Source: SLJK01 sp964567295 (GTDB taxonomy: Bacteria; Bacillota; Dethiobacteria; DTU022; UBA8154). Taken from it: a DNA stretch of 64,000 bases. The notes beneath the pieces were generated by a model. That model saw only the letters and a program-made list of their open reading frames with translations. It had not been told where the DNA came from and ran no database searches. Where the stretch lies: contig CAZMLU010000003.1 of NCBI GenBank assembly GCA_964567295.1, positions 1 through 64,000 of the forward strand, written 5' to 3'. The position numbers were made by a program, and so were the translations under genes. The stretch's first letter is position 1. Every line of letters begins with the position of its first letter. Positions 15,583 through 23,930 of the stretch are shown piece after piece.

Positions 15583-17184
15583 ATGGATTTAGCAATTAAA
15601 GACTTGGAAGAACAGGTTAAATGCAGGCGAACATTCGCCATCATCTCACACCCGGATGCCGGAAAAACAACTTTAACGGAAAGGCTCCTTCTCTTTGGAG
15701 GTGCTATCAGGCTGGCCGGCTCCATTAAAGGAAGAAAGACCAAAAAATATGCGGCCTCTGACTGGATGGAGATGGAGAGGCAGCGCGGCATCTCTATAAC
15801 TTCCAGTGTTCTGCAGTTCTCTTATAACGGATACCAGGTAAATCTACTGGATACCCCGGGGCACCAGGATTTCAGCGAGGACACTTACCGCACCCTTGCC
15901 GCCGCCGACAGCGCTTTAATGCTTATAGACATGGCCAAGGGAGTGGAAACGCAGACGGTTAAGCTATTTGAAGTATGCCGCATGCAAGGCATCCCCATTT
16001 TTACTTTTATCAACAAGCTGGACCACCACGGCAGAGAACCCCTGGAACTCCTGGACGAAATAGAAAAGGTCCTCGGTATCGGCTCCTATCCCCTAAATTG
16101 GCCGGCCGGTCTGGGCTTCGGCAGTTACGGTCTCTATGACAGACACTACCAGCGATTACTACTCTCCGCAAAAGGCCAACAAACAAAAATTATCTCGGCT
16201 AGCAGCGGAGGAATTAAAGATATGGCCATCCAAAACGCTTTGGACAGTTACTCTTACAAGAAACTGCGAGCGGAGATAGAACTGCTGGAGGGTGCCGGCG
16301 AGGATTTTGAGCCAGAGAAAGTGAATAGAGGACAGCTGACACCGGTATTTTTCGGCAGTGCTTTAAGTGGTTTTGGAGTGGAGCCCTTCTTCCGCGAATT
16401 CTTAAGTCTCGCTCCACCGCCATCAGAGAAAAAAAGCAGTGCCGGCCTAATCGATCCGGCAACCCCCCGATTCTCCGGATTCATCTTCAAGATCCAGGCC
16501 AACATGAACCCTGCTCACCGCGACCGCATCGCCTTTTTAAGGGTCTGCTCCGGAGAGTTCAAGCGTGACAAAATGGTTATCCATGCACGCACGGGAAAAA
16601 AAGTTAGGCTTTCCCAACCCCAGCAGTTCCTGGCCCAGAATCGTAATATAGTGGAGGAAGCTTACCCTGGGGACATTATCGGCTTGTTTGACCCGGGTCT
16701 TTACCAGATTGGGGATACCCTGGTCGAAGATGGTTCCTTTAGCTTTGATAGTCTGCCCCGTTTTTCCCCAGAACTTTTTGCCAAAGTTACTGCGCGCGAT
16801 ACCATGAAATATAAGCAGTTCCATAAAGGCCTTTCCCAATTGTCCGAGGAAGGCGCGGTCCAGCTCTACTGGGTGCCGGGGACAGAGGAGATTATCCTGG
16901 GAGTTGTGGGAGAACTCCAGTTTGAAGTTTTTCAGTACAGGCTACAGGAAGAGTACGGTGTGAAAATAAATCTGCGCCGCCTTTCCTACCAGCTGGCACG
17001 CTGGGTGAAAGACCCGGAACCGGAGCTGCTGCACAGCCTGAGAGGTTTTGTCGTCAGAGACGAACGAGGTGAGACAGTGGTCCTCTTTGAAAACGAATTT
17101 TACCTGGATTTGGCCTTAAAAAGGAACCCGAATGCCGCACTCTATACCCTGGAAGAATATTCTAATTTGGAAAAAGAAAGGTAG
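15583..17184 (+). CDS. prfC: Peptide chain release factor 3
   Basis: Translational GTPase of 533 residues that recycles release factors RF1/RF2 from the ribosome. G-domain motifs are HPDAGKTTL (P-loop, about 26-34), the RGISITSS switch region, DTPGHQD and NKLD. The EF-Tu-like second domain and RF3-specific C-terminal domain follow (GVVGELQFEVFQYRLQEEYG). The ATG at 15583 is preferred, with GGAGAGG eight bases ahead; the ATGs at 15541 and 15577 are poorly placed. It diverges from the nicotinate operon and lies 48 bases ahead of an MFS carrier. Confidence 0.95.
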   Translation: MDLAIKDLEEQVKCRRTFAIISHPDAGKTTLTERLLLFGGAIRLAGSIKGRKTKKYAASDWMEMERQRGISITSSVLQFSYNGYQVNLLDTPGHQDFSEDTYRTLAAADSALMLIDMAKGVETQTVKLFEVCRMQGIPIFTFINKLDHHGREPLELLDEIEKVLGIGSYPLNWPAGLGFGSYGLYDRHYQRLLLSAKGQQTKIISASSGGIKDMAIQNALDSYSYKKLRAEIELLEGAGEDFEPEKVNRGQLTPVFFGSALSGFGVEPFFREFLSLAPPPSEKKSSAGLIDPATPRFSGFIFKIQANMNPAHRDRIAFLRVCSGEFKRDKMVIHARTGKKVRLSQPQQFLAQNRNIVEEAYPGDIIGLFDPGLYQIGDTLVEDGSFSFDSLPRFSPELFAKVTARDTMKYKQFHKGLSQLSEEGAVQLYWVPGTEEIILGVVGELQFEVFQYRLQEEYGVKINLRRLSYQLARWVKDPEPELLHSLRGFVVRDERGETVVLFENEFYLDLALKRNPNAALYTLEEYSNLEKER

Positions 17185-17232
17185 GGCTTTACAGGGATTG
17201 ATCAGCCACTGCTTTTCTTATAAGAGGGAAAA

Positions 17233-18459
17233 ATGCTCACCAAAACAACCGCTCTCATTTTCATTCTTAATGCTGCCCTATTCTTCTTCCAGGCCATGAC
17301 CAAGAGCGTTTATCCTCCCCTGTTGTTACCCTTCAGGGAAGAATTCTTAATCGATAACGCCCGGGCAGGTTTCCTGGTTACCCTGGTTTTCTTTGGCTAT
17401 GCGCTGGCCCGTTTTCCCTCGGGAGTGTTGGCCGATAGGTGGGGATGCACCAAGACCATACTGGTGGGGAGCTTCGCCATGGCGGGTTCTTTCCTGGCGG
17501 TATCTTTTTCGACCGGTTATTATAGTATGGCCTTTTTCACCGTTATACTGGGAATCAGCAGCGGCATCTATGTTACAGCAGGATATACCCTGGCTGTGAT
17601 CATCGGGACAAGAAGCCACGCCGCCAAGGCTACCGCTGCTTTCGAATCCTTCGGCATGGTGGCAGGCATGCTTTCTCCCTTTGTGGTTACAGCTTTCATC
17701 CTTTATTTAGACTGGTCGTGGCTTTTTTTAACCCTCGGGTGTATTCTCCTGGGGGCAACGCTTCTATTATACCAGAAACGAAATAATGCTAGCACTTTGG
17801 AACAAGACATTTATAAAACGCCGGAAAAAGCAGAAAATAAGACAGGAAATATGCTCCAGGAAATGTTAGGAAGCCTGGCCGTTTTCCGCGAACCCTCGCT
17901 TAAGCGTTTTATTATCTGGAGCACCATGGTGGGAGGGTTGGGAGCCATTTCCTGGACGGGAGTTAATGCATTTATTCCCACTTTTCTCGTGGAGGAGAAA
18001 GGCTACCACTATGACCGAGCAAACAGTATGTTTGCGATTATTGCCTTCGCAGGCCTCATCACGAAGATAGGAGTTGGTTGGCTTGCCGACCGCCTTGGCA
18101 GCAGGCCGGTTTTGTTTTGCAATTTATTGCTAAGCGTACTATTAATTTTCGCCCTGACTTTGGCCGAGGCGCACTGGCAACTTTTAGTCATTCTTGCACT
18201 GCTGGGGGCTACCTGCCTGAATACAAATACCCTGATTAACTCCTACGTCTTGCGCAAAATGCCCCAGCGTTACCAGGGAAAAGGGTTTGGTCTTTTCTGC
18301 ACCGCCTATACAATTATCTACAGCTGTGGTCCTTTCCTCACAGGGCTTATGTCTGTAACTGTGGGGTTGAGCGGGGCGCTCCGTCTGAGTGCGATAGGTG
18401 CCGCCGCTGCCATGCTGCTGGTTCTATTTTACAGGCGGTGGCATCTTGCAGATCCTTGA
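17233..18459 (+). CDS. Major facilitator superfamily transporter
   Basis: Membrane carrier of 408 residues with about 12 transmembrane helices. The family loop motif between helices 2 and 3 is FPSGVLADRWG (about 58-68), and a related GVGWLADRLGSRP lies in the second half. A polar stretch around residues 185-215 is the central cytoplasmic loop. The substrate cannot be predicted. The gene follows prfC by 48 bases and may be co-transcribed with it. Confidence 0.85.
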   Translation: MLTKTTALIFILNAALFFFQAMTKSVYPPLLLPFREEFLIDNARAGFLVTLVFFGYALARFPSGVLADRWGCTKTILVGSFAMAGSFLAVSFSTGYYSMAFFTVILGISSGIYVTAGYTLAVIIGTRSHAAKATAAFESFGMVAGMLSPFVVTAFILYLDWSWLFLTLGCILLGATLLLYQKRNNASTLEQDIYKTPEKAENKTGNMLQEMLGSLAVFREPSLKRFIIWSTMVGGLGAISWTGVNAFIPTFLVEEKGYHYDRANSMFAIIAFAGLITKIGVGWLADRLGSRPVLFCNLLLSVLLIFALTLAEAHWQLLVILALLGATCLNTNTLINSYVLRKMPQRYQGKGFGLFCTAYTIIYSCGPFLTGLMSVTVGLSGALRLSAIGAAAAMLLVLFYRRWHLADP

Positions 18460-18497
18460 AAACCTGGAGTTGCTTACCTAAACCACAATACTATAAA

Positions 18498-18525
18498 TTG
18501 ATAAGCTCTTTTTTTGTGTTATTAT
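18498..18525 (+). promoter_or_regulatory. Predicted promoter of the universal stress protein gene
   Basis: TTGATA at 18498-18503 and TATTAT at 18520-18525 are 16 bases apart. AGGAGGT at 18539-18544 and the ATG at 18551 follow directly. Confidence 0.45.
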
Positions 18526-18550
18526 GTATTTTGAAGAAGGAGGTAATAAA

Positions 18551-19026
18551 ATGAAAATTTTAGTTTGCACTGACAGATCAGGAGAATGCAAAGAGGCCTT
18601 AGAAGAAGCTCCTGCAATTGCCGAAAGATATAATCCTGATGAGGTTGCAATAATTCATGTTTATCAAGCCCAAGAAAGCATTACTCCCATGGGTTACGTA
18701 ACAAAAGAAAGATTAGATGAACTTACAAACTTGCAGGAACAACATAAAGAAGAGGCAGATAAACTCCTATCGGATGCCCAAGAAGTTTTTGAAAAGAAAA
18801 ACATTAAAGCCAGAAAATCTTGGCCGAAAGGGCATCCTTTGAATCTCCCTCTGATGTTATTACAAAGGTGGTTTTAGAAGAGGGGTTTGATATGGTTATT
18901 GCTTGCGGCAGTGGGCGCGGCGGCTTTAGAAAAATTTTCCGTAAGCTCAGAAAAATGGGCTCCCGGAAAGACAAAGCAAAGTTCAAAGTGATACCTTCTT
19001 TATTCCTCCGATCTAAAAACGACTAA
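18551..19026 (+). pseudogene. Universal stress protein (UspA family), frameshifted
   Basis: The first part (MKILVCTDRSGECKEALEEA onward) and a second part in another frame (ILAERASFESPSDVITKVVL, then GFDMVIACGSGRGGF) together make a complete UspA-type protein. They join at an A4 run at 18814-18817. One extra A there would restore AGA AAA ATC and a continuous frame of about 158 residues ending at 19026. The ATP-binding G-x2-G-x9-G(S/T) signature of many UspA proteins is only partly seen as GSGRGGF. The lesion may be a real loss of function or an indel error; the ribosome binding site AAGGAGGT is intact. Confidence 0.8.
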
Positions 19027-19039
19027 CATATTACTGGAA

Positions 19040-19074
19040 AACTCCCGCACCTCTAAAGGTTGCGGGAGTTTTAT
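19040..19074 (+). terminator. Rho-independent terminator after the universal stress protein gene
   Basis: AACTCCCGCA (19040-19049) pairs perfectly with TGCGGGAGTT (19061-19070) around an 11-base loop, followed by TTAT. It lies 14 bases after the stop codon and between convergent genes. Confidence 0.8.
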
Positions 19075-19142
19075 CTTTGGATCCTGGATTTCCGACCACT
19101 CATAACAAGGTGGGCGGGAAAAGCGCACCGGTCCGGCCGACA

Positions 19143-20105
19143 TCACGGCATGGGAAAAATTCTGTTGAACAGCAAAAACATCCCCGGAATAGTGATAATA
19201 GAAAAAAGGAAGCTACCCAGGATGTACTGGTTAGCCAGGGAAACATTTCCCCCCATCTCCGCCACCCGGATGGGAATCCCTGTGATGGGAGGAACAGCGC
19301 TCTGCAAAAAGATGATGAGTGCGATATGATAAGATGGCTGTACCAGGGAGAGCAGGCCTATAAAGACCAGGGGAAAGAAAACGTTTTTCATGGCAACAAA
19401 TTTAAGAACTTCCTTGAAAAATATTTTCCCTTTCTTTTGAAAGTCAATATAGAGACTTCCCCCAAGGATAATCATGATTAAGGGTAGGGTCATGGCGCCC
19501 AACATATCGAACATGTTCACTATAAAAAAGGGGAGATACTGCTCCGCACCAGACAATACGATGGCCATGGCCAGCAGCGTGACGATCAGCACGGGGTTAA
19601 AGATGCGCTGCAGGTTTAAAACCGGCTGCTGGTTTTCACCGGCCGGCCGGCCGGTGAAAAAAAGATAGTAGGTGCTGAAAAAGAGCACGGGGTGGAAGAT
19701 GATAAAGATAAAGAGCTGCACCAGGTAAAGAGACCCGGAACCATAAAGCCCTTCGATGATAATGATGGGGAAAAAGAGGCCATTTTGGAAAAACAGGCTG
19801 ACGGTGAATTCGCTCCGGAAAGCACCCCTCACCAGAAACCGAGCCGGCAGGGTAATTGCCAGGGCGACGGCGGCAAACACAAACCACCAGAGAGGGATTT
19901 GCCACCAATCAGGGACCTTTTGGGGGTCAAAATTCATGATAATACTGGCAAAAACAACACTGGGAAGAGCGATATCAATAGCCAACCGTGAAAGTACAGC
20001 TATAACATCTTCTGGAATGATACCCCTTCGCAAAATATAAAACCCCAGCACGCCGATGCCAATTATAGCCAAAACCGATTGAAAAACAACGTTAAACAGT
20101 TCCAT
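19143..20105 (-). CDS. AEC-family (auxin efflux carrier-like) transporter
   Basis: Membrane protein of 320 residues with about 10 hydrophobic helices. The family pattern is visible as LGFYILRRGIIP near the N-terminus, a central polar loop around residues 150-160, and the C-terminal half with FLQSAVPPITGIPIRVAEMGGN. Bacterial members export or take up small organic acids such as malate; the substrate here is unknown. It is a single gene between two convergent or divergent neighbours, with no operon partner. Confidence 0.85.
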   Translation of the reverse strand: MELFNVVFQSVLAIIGIGVLGFYILRRGIIPEDVIAVLSRLAIDIALPSVVFASIIMNFDPQKVPDWWQIPLWWFVFAAVALAITLPARFLVRGAFRSEFTVSLFFQNGLFFPIIIIEGLYGSGSLYLVQLFIFIIFHPVLFFSTYYLFFTGRPAGENQQPVLNLQRIFNPVLIVTLLAMAIVLSGAEQYLPFFIVNMFDMLGAMTLPLIMIILGGSLYIDFQKKGKIFFKEVLKFVAMKNVFFPLVFIGLLSLVQPSYHIALIIFLQSAVPPITGIPIRVAEMGGNVSLANQYILGSFLFSIITIPGMFLLFNRIFPMP

Positions 20106-20255
20106 AATTGATTTGTCATAACCTTTACAAATAATTTCCTTATTATAACCATTTCTTCCGCCGGGAGCAAGTCAAAATCAACAGATATCCACTTTGAAAA
20201 CTTAATGATTTACGCATTATTTGATATAATATTTCTGCAGAGCCTGAAAGCGATC

Positions 20256-21698
20256 TCAGGCTTCGTGACCGCCTATTTTGTCAGCTCTGGAAAAGAGCTG
20301 GCCACCGCTGCTGAGAGAAGAAAGCCTGAATATACTCGTTGTCCCATAGCGTTCCCGGACGCTGTCCATGGCCCGATCCAGGGCTATTTTTCGTTCCCTG
20401 TTTTCCACGAGCGAAAGCTGGTATTCCTTAAAGTCCACCAGGCCTGTTAGGCTCACTCCCAGGGTCCTTACCGGCCTGCGGTCCCAGTTTGCGTGAAAAA
20501 TCTGCAGCGCGAAGGAGTACACGTCCATGGTAACGGCGCTGGGCTCCGGCAGCTTTAGCTGCCGCGAAAAGCCCGTGGGGACCGTAAAATCGGCCCCACG
20601 ACAGTAGACATTTACCGTCCTGCCGGCCTTTCCCATCATCCTGGCCCTGCGACAGACCTCCTCGGTGATCTCCAGTAAGACTACCTCGATCTCCTTTTTC
20701 GCCCTATAATCCCGGGGGAGGGTCATGGCGTGCCCCACCCCTTTACGGCTATCCTGCGGCTCCAGCCCCGAGCAGACGGAAGAGCTGTCAATGCCGTGCG
20801 CGTTGAGCCACAGCAACTCTCCGTTGACACCCCACCTTCTTTTTAGGTCTTCCTTTTGCATCATGGCCAAATGCTCTATGGTCCTTACCCCCATATTCAT
20901 GAAATTGCGCTCCATCCTTGCTCCAACCCCGAAGAGTTTTCTGATCGGCAAGGGCCAGGTATTTTCACAGTAGTTTTGGTAGCCCAGCCTGAAAAAGCCC
21001 TCGCTGTTTTTCTTGGCAAAACAGTCGCAGGCCATCTTGGCCTGGAGAGGATTTTCCCCTATACCGACGCGGCACCTGATTCGCAGCCTTTTCTGGATTT
21101 CGTCAGTGATAAGCTCTGCCATCTTCTCGGGAGCCCCGAAAATCCTTTCGCAACCCGTCATATCCAGAAATTGCTCGTCGATAGAATAGGGATGGACCCG
21201 GTCCGTAAAACAATTCAGTATTTCCGTGATCGCCAGGGAGGTTTTCAGGTAGCGCTGCATATGTGGCCTTACAAAGACAACCCCGGGGCAGAGTCTCGAG
21301 CATTCCCAAGCCGCCATGCCGGTCCTGATCCCATAGGCCTTCGCTTCCCTGGTGGCCGCCAACACGATCCCGTGTCGCCTTTCGGGATCTCCGCAAACTA
21401 CCACAGGCTTCCCGCGCAAAGAGGGGTTCTTGGCGACCTCCACGCTGGCATAGAAGGACTCTATATCGGCCAGGAGAATAATCCTGCCCCTGGCGAGGAT
21501 ACCTTTCTTCTCAAACTCCGTGCTGTTTCGCGAAGATTCTCGCAGGATACGCTTCCATAATTCGAGTTGCCATTCGTCTAATTCCGGCTCCTGCCGCAGA
21601 TCCGCTTCCTGCACTCTCTTCGCACGCTCTTCCAGGGCTTGGGAGTGTTCGGGTAGCATAAAGCTGCTACAGGCAAACTGGTTGTCTATTTTTTTCAT
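20256..21698 (-). CDS. Y-family DNA polymerase (DinB/UmuC/UvrX type) with N-terminal extension
   Basis: Error-prone translesion polymerase of 480 residues. Catalytic carboxylates are in LLADIESFYASVEV (about residue 75) and YSIDEQFLDMTG (about 170). A little-finger domain at the C-terminus ends the chain. Unlike standard Pol IV, about 70 residues precede the palm domain, rich in Glu/Arg and predicted helical. The ATG at 21698 is chosen because AAAGGGGACG is eight bases ahead and the upstream ATG at 21722 lies within the -10 box. It is divergent from a LexA-like repressor gene, so DNA-damage control is likely. A closely resembling arrangement occurs for UvrX-type polymerases of Firmicutes plasmids and phages. 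Confidence 0.9.
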   Translation of the reverse strand: MKKIDNQFACSSFMLPEHSQALEERAKRVQEADLRQEPELDEWQLELWKRILRESSRNSTEFEKKGILARGRIILLADIESFYASVEVAKNPSLRGKPVVVCGDPERRHGIVLAATREAKAYGIRTGMAAWECSRLCPGVVFVRPHMQRYLKTSLAITEILNCFTDRVHPYSIDEQFLDMTGCERIFGAPEKMAELITDEIQKRLRIRCRVGIGENPLQAKMACDCFAKKNSEGFFRLGYQNYCENTWPLPIRKLFGVGARMERNFMNMGVRTIEHLAMMQKEDLKRRWGVNGELLWLNAHGIDSSSVCSGLEPQDSRKGVGHAMTLPRDYRAKKEIEVVLLEITEEVCRRARMMGKAGRTVNVYCRGADFTVPTGFSRQLKLPEPSAVTMDVYSFALQIFHANWDRRPVRTLGVSLTGLVDFKEYQLSLVENRERKIALDRAMDSVRERYGTTSIFRLSSLSSGGQLFSRADKIGGHEA

Positions 21699-21719
21699 GT
21701 TTATCGTCCCCTTTTTGAC

Positions 21720-21735
21720 CATTATACAAATAATG
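21720..21735. promoter_or_regulatory. Operator-like dyad over the polymerase promoter
   Basis: CATTATACAAATAATG is a perfect 6-4-6 inverted repeat. It covers the polymerase -10 box (TATAAT on the minus strand, 21721-21726), whose -35 partner TAGACT lies 17 bases upstream (21744-21749). A related dyad occurs at the repressor promoter. It is the natural candidate binding site for the adjacent repressor. Confidence 0.5.
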
Positions 21736-21788
21736 TTGCCATAAGTCTACATATTTTGGGCATATATTTTTCATCAAAAAATTTATTG

Positions 21789-21819
21789 TTGATTTTTGGT
21801 ACACTATTGATTTATAATG
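21789..21819 (+). promoter_or_regulatory. Promoter and operator-like dyad of the repressor gene
   Basis: TTGATT (21789-21794) and TATAAT (21813-21818) are 18 bases apart. CACTAT (21802-21807) and ATAATG (21814-21819) form a near-perfect dyad related to the site at 21720-21735 and overlapping the -10 box, which suggests autoregulation. Confidence 0.5.
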
Positions 21820-21849
21820 TTTCCAAAGAGAAAAATGGAGGTATGGCAT

Positions 21850-22503
21850 ATGGCAGATAGTTTCCCTGAAAGGGCTAAGTCAGCAAGAAAGGATAAGCGC
21901 ATCAAGGGGGTAAATGCCGCAAAAATGTTGGGAATCTCCCGCAGTTCTTTATGGAAGTACGAAAAAGGCATGCGCACCCCGGATATAGATGTGGCAATAA
22001 ATATGGCCGGGGTATACGAGGTGCCCATAGATTGGCTGCTGGGTACGAACGAGGTCAGAGAGTCCCCTATAGAGTACCTGCCACCCACAGCAAAACCCGT
22101 CGGCAAAACCAAACCTATACCCCTACTGGGGTCTATCCCCGCAGGCCTTTCCAAGGAAATGCATGAAGAAACGCTCTGTTTTATAGAGACGCCGGAACTG
22201 CACGTGAAGAACGGGGATTACTTCTACCTGCGGGTTAGCGGAGACAGTATGAACGGAAGCCGTATAAACGACGGGGATTTAATCTTGGTGCAAAAACAAC
22301 CGCAGGTGGAATCAGGGGAGATAGCGGTGGTCAGGACAAACAATTCGGAAGGAACCTTGAAAAGGGTAAAATTGGTAGACGATAGGTACATCCTCTACCC
22401 GGATAACCCCAACTACGAGCCGCAGGTTGTGAACTGTGAAGAAGCCCAAATCATTGGGAAGGTGGTAAAGGTCGAGTTTGACCCCAACCAAAAGAAACGC
22501 TAA
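21850..22503 (+). CDS. Self-cleaving XRE/S24 (LexA- or CI-like) repressor
   Basis: Repressor of 217 residues. The N-terminal helix-turn-helix (about 10-65) reads NAAKMLGISRSSLWKYEKGM. The C-terminal S24 peptidase domain has the Ala-Gly cleavage site in GSIPAG (98-99), nucleophile Ser133 in VSGDSMNG and the general base Lys171 in GTLKRV. RecA-stimulated self-cleavage would lift repression of the divergent polymerase. The ATG at 21850 is seven bases from GGAGGT and is preferred to the one at 21817. No phage structural genes are nearby, so this looks like a chromosomal SOS mutagenesis cassette rather than a prophage switch. Confidence 0.88.
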   Translation: MADSFPERAKSARKDKRIKGVNAAKMLGISRSSLWKYEKGMRTPDIDVAINMAGVYEVPIDWLLGTNEVRESPIEYLPPTAKPVGKTKPIPLLGSIPAGLSKEMHEETLCFIETPELHVKNGDYFYLRVSGDSMNGSRINDGDLILVQKQPQVESGEIAVVRTNNSEGTLKRVKLVDDRYILYPDNPNYEPQVVNCEEAQIIGKVVKVEFDPNQKKR

Positions 22504-22572
22504 GAAGCGTCAAAGAAAAGTGCCAGTGAAGCAATGGGACCTCAAGCTGTGTGAAATCTATCATCCTAAAAT

Positions 22573-22700
22573 TTGTTTCCCATTTGACACATGATATTGC
22601 TATTCTAGCGATCACTCTCTTTCAATTTCGCTAAAAAGAAGGACGTGGCGATGAAAACTCGAAATTGAATTGTTGAAAACGTATTGCTTATGGGAAACAA
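22573..22700. repeat. Nested inverted repeats in the gap before the SbcD-like gene
   Basis: TTGTTTCCCAT (22573-22583) pairs with ATGGGAAACAA (22690-22700), and inside it TTCAATTTCG (22621-22630) pairs with CGAAATTGAA (22660-22669). Both pairs are perfect. The roughly 130-base block occupies the gene-free 22504-22799 stretch. It could be a folded leader RNA of the nuclease operon or the remnant of a small mobile element with terminal inverted repeats. Confidence 0.5.
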
Positions 22701-22799
22701 TTTCTGGTTAGACGATTATGCAGCTTTGTTGTGCCAATTGGTAAACGAAAAATAAAAAACTATTTTCAGAGTCACGAAAGTTTCATTAGAGGTGAGTTT

Positions 22800-23930
22800 A
22801 TGCCAAGAATTTTGCATTTGGCAGATCTGCATCTGGGCTGGGAGCCAACATACCTGCCTGGAGAGAAACGAAAAATCCGCCGCAGTGAGCGGGACCAGCT
22901 TCTCCAAAAAGCTGTTGACTATGCCCTTTCCCCACAGAATGGTATTCAAGCAGTCTTGATCGTGGGAGATTTGTTTGAACGCTACTGCCCTGAAGCACCT
23001 CTTGTGGGCCAGGTCAAAAAACAAATAGCCCGCCTGGATAAAGCCGGCATGCTTGTAGTCACAATACCTGGCAATCATGATGAAATAACCTACCGGGAAT
23101 CAGTTTATCGTCAACACGGCGAGGACTGGCCGGGGCATCTAGTTCGCAATCCCATGCCGGAACTGTCTGTTTCAGGCGAAGTAAATGGCACGGGGGTCCA
23201 TATATATTCCCTGGCTTATACGGGGGGATTAACCCGTCCGGGGGCCATAACGTCTTTTCCCCGTCACGATGCTTCTGGCATACATATCGGTGCTTTCCAC
23301 GGTTCTTTGGACTGGGAAGGCCTGGCAGATAGAAGTTTGCCGCTTGATTCTTCTCTCCTGGCGGGGGCCGGTTATGATTATGTAGCGTTAGGTCATTACC
23401 ATCGTTATACGGAAAAGAAAATTGGCTCAGGCAAAGCCGTGTATCCCGGCGCCGTAGAATTTAAGAACTTCAATGACCCCGGAAACGGTTCTCTTACAAT
23501 AGTTGAACACATGGGCAGCCATATCAAGATAGAAGCTGTGCCTCTCGCGGTGCGGCAGCATCAATTCCAAGAGCTGGATCTTTCTGATTTTGCTGGCCCG
23601 GAAGAGCTCCGCCAGGTTTGCCTGCGCTTGGCGGACCAGGAAATGATGATGCACCTGACCCTAACCGGGTCTCACCGTTTTCCCGTTCACGCAGAAACCC
23701 TGGCTGCTGAACTTGAGCCTTATTTTTTCCATCTGGAGATTGAAAACTCCGCTTATTTTTTTGCGAAAAATTTTTTGGACAGTATTGCTCAAGAGCCTAC
23801 TGTACGGGGCACATATGTCCGCCGTATCCGGGAAAAACAAAAGGAAACCTCTTCGGAACGGGAGCAAAAAGTCCTGGAGCGGGCTTTATTAACGGGTTTG
23901 GCTGCCTTGGAGGGAAGTGATTTAAGTTGA
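22800..23930 (+). CDS. SbcD/YhaO-like DNA repair metallophosphoesterase
   Basis: Nuclease of about 376 residues with the calcineurin-type metal sites in order: LHLADLHLGW (N-terminus), IVGDLFE, PGNHDE, GAFHGS and LGHYHRY. This arrangement is that of SbcD, Mre11 and Bacillus YhaO. The ATG at 22800 has GAGGTGAG just ahead and is preferred to upstream starts. Its stop codon overlaps the TTG start of the next gene by four bases, so it forms a complex with the SMC-like ATPase encoded there, probably acting on DNA ends or hairpins. Confidence 0.9.
   Translation: MPRILHLADLHLGWEPTYLPGEKRKIRRSERDQLLQKAVDYALSPQNGIQAVLIVGDLFERYCPEAPLVGQVKKQIARLDKAGMLVVTIPGNHDEITYRESVYRQHGEDWPGHLVRNPMPELSVSGEVNGTGVHIYSLAYTGGLTRPGAITSFPRHDASGIHIGAFHGSLDWEGLADRSLPLDSSLLAGAGYDYVALGHYHRYTEKKIGSGKAVYPGAVEFKNFNDPGNGSLTIVEHMGSHIKIEAVPLAVRQHQFQELDLSDFAGPEELRQVCLRLADQEMMMHLTLTGSHRFPVHAETLAAELEPYFFHLEIENSAYFFAKNFLDSIAQEPTVRGTYVRRIREKQKETSSEREQKVLERALLTGLAALEGSDLS

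Noticed and set aside
21850..22503. Prophage repressor marking a prophage
   Set aside because: No integrase, terminase, capsid or other phage genes surround it; the divergent partner is a repair polymerase.
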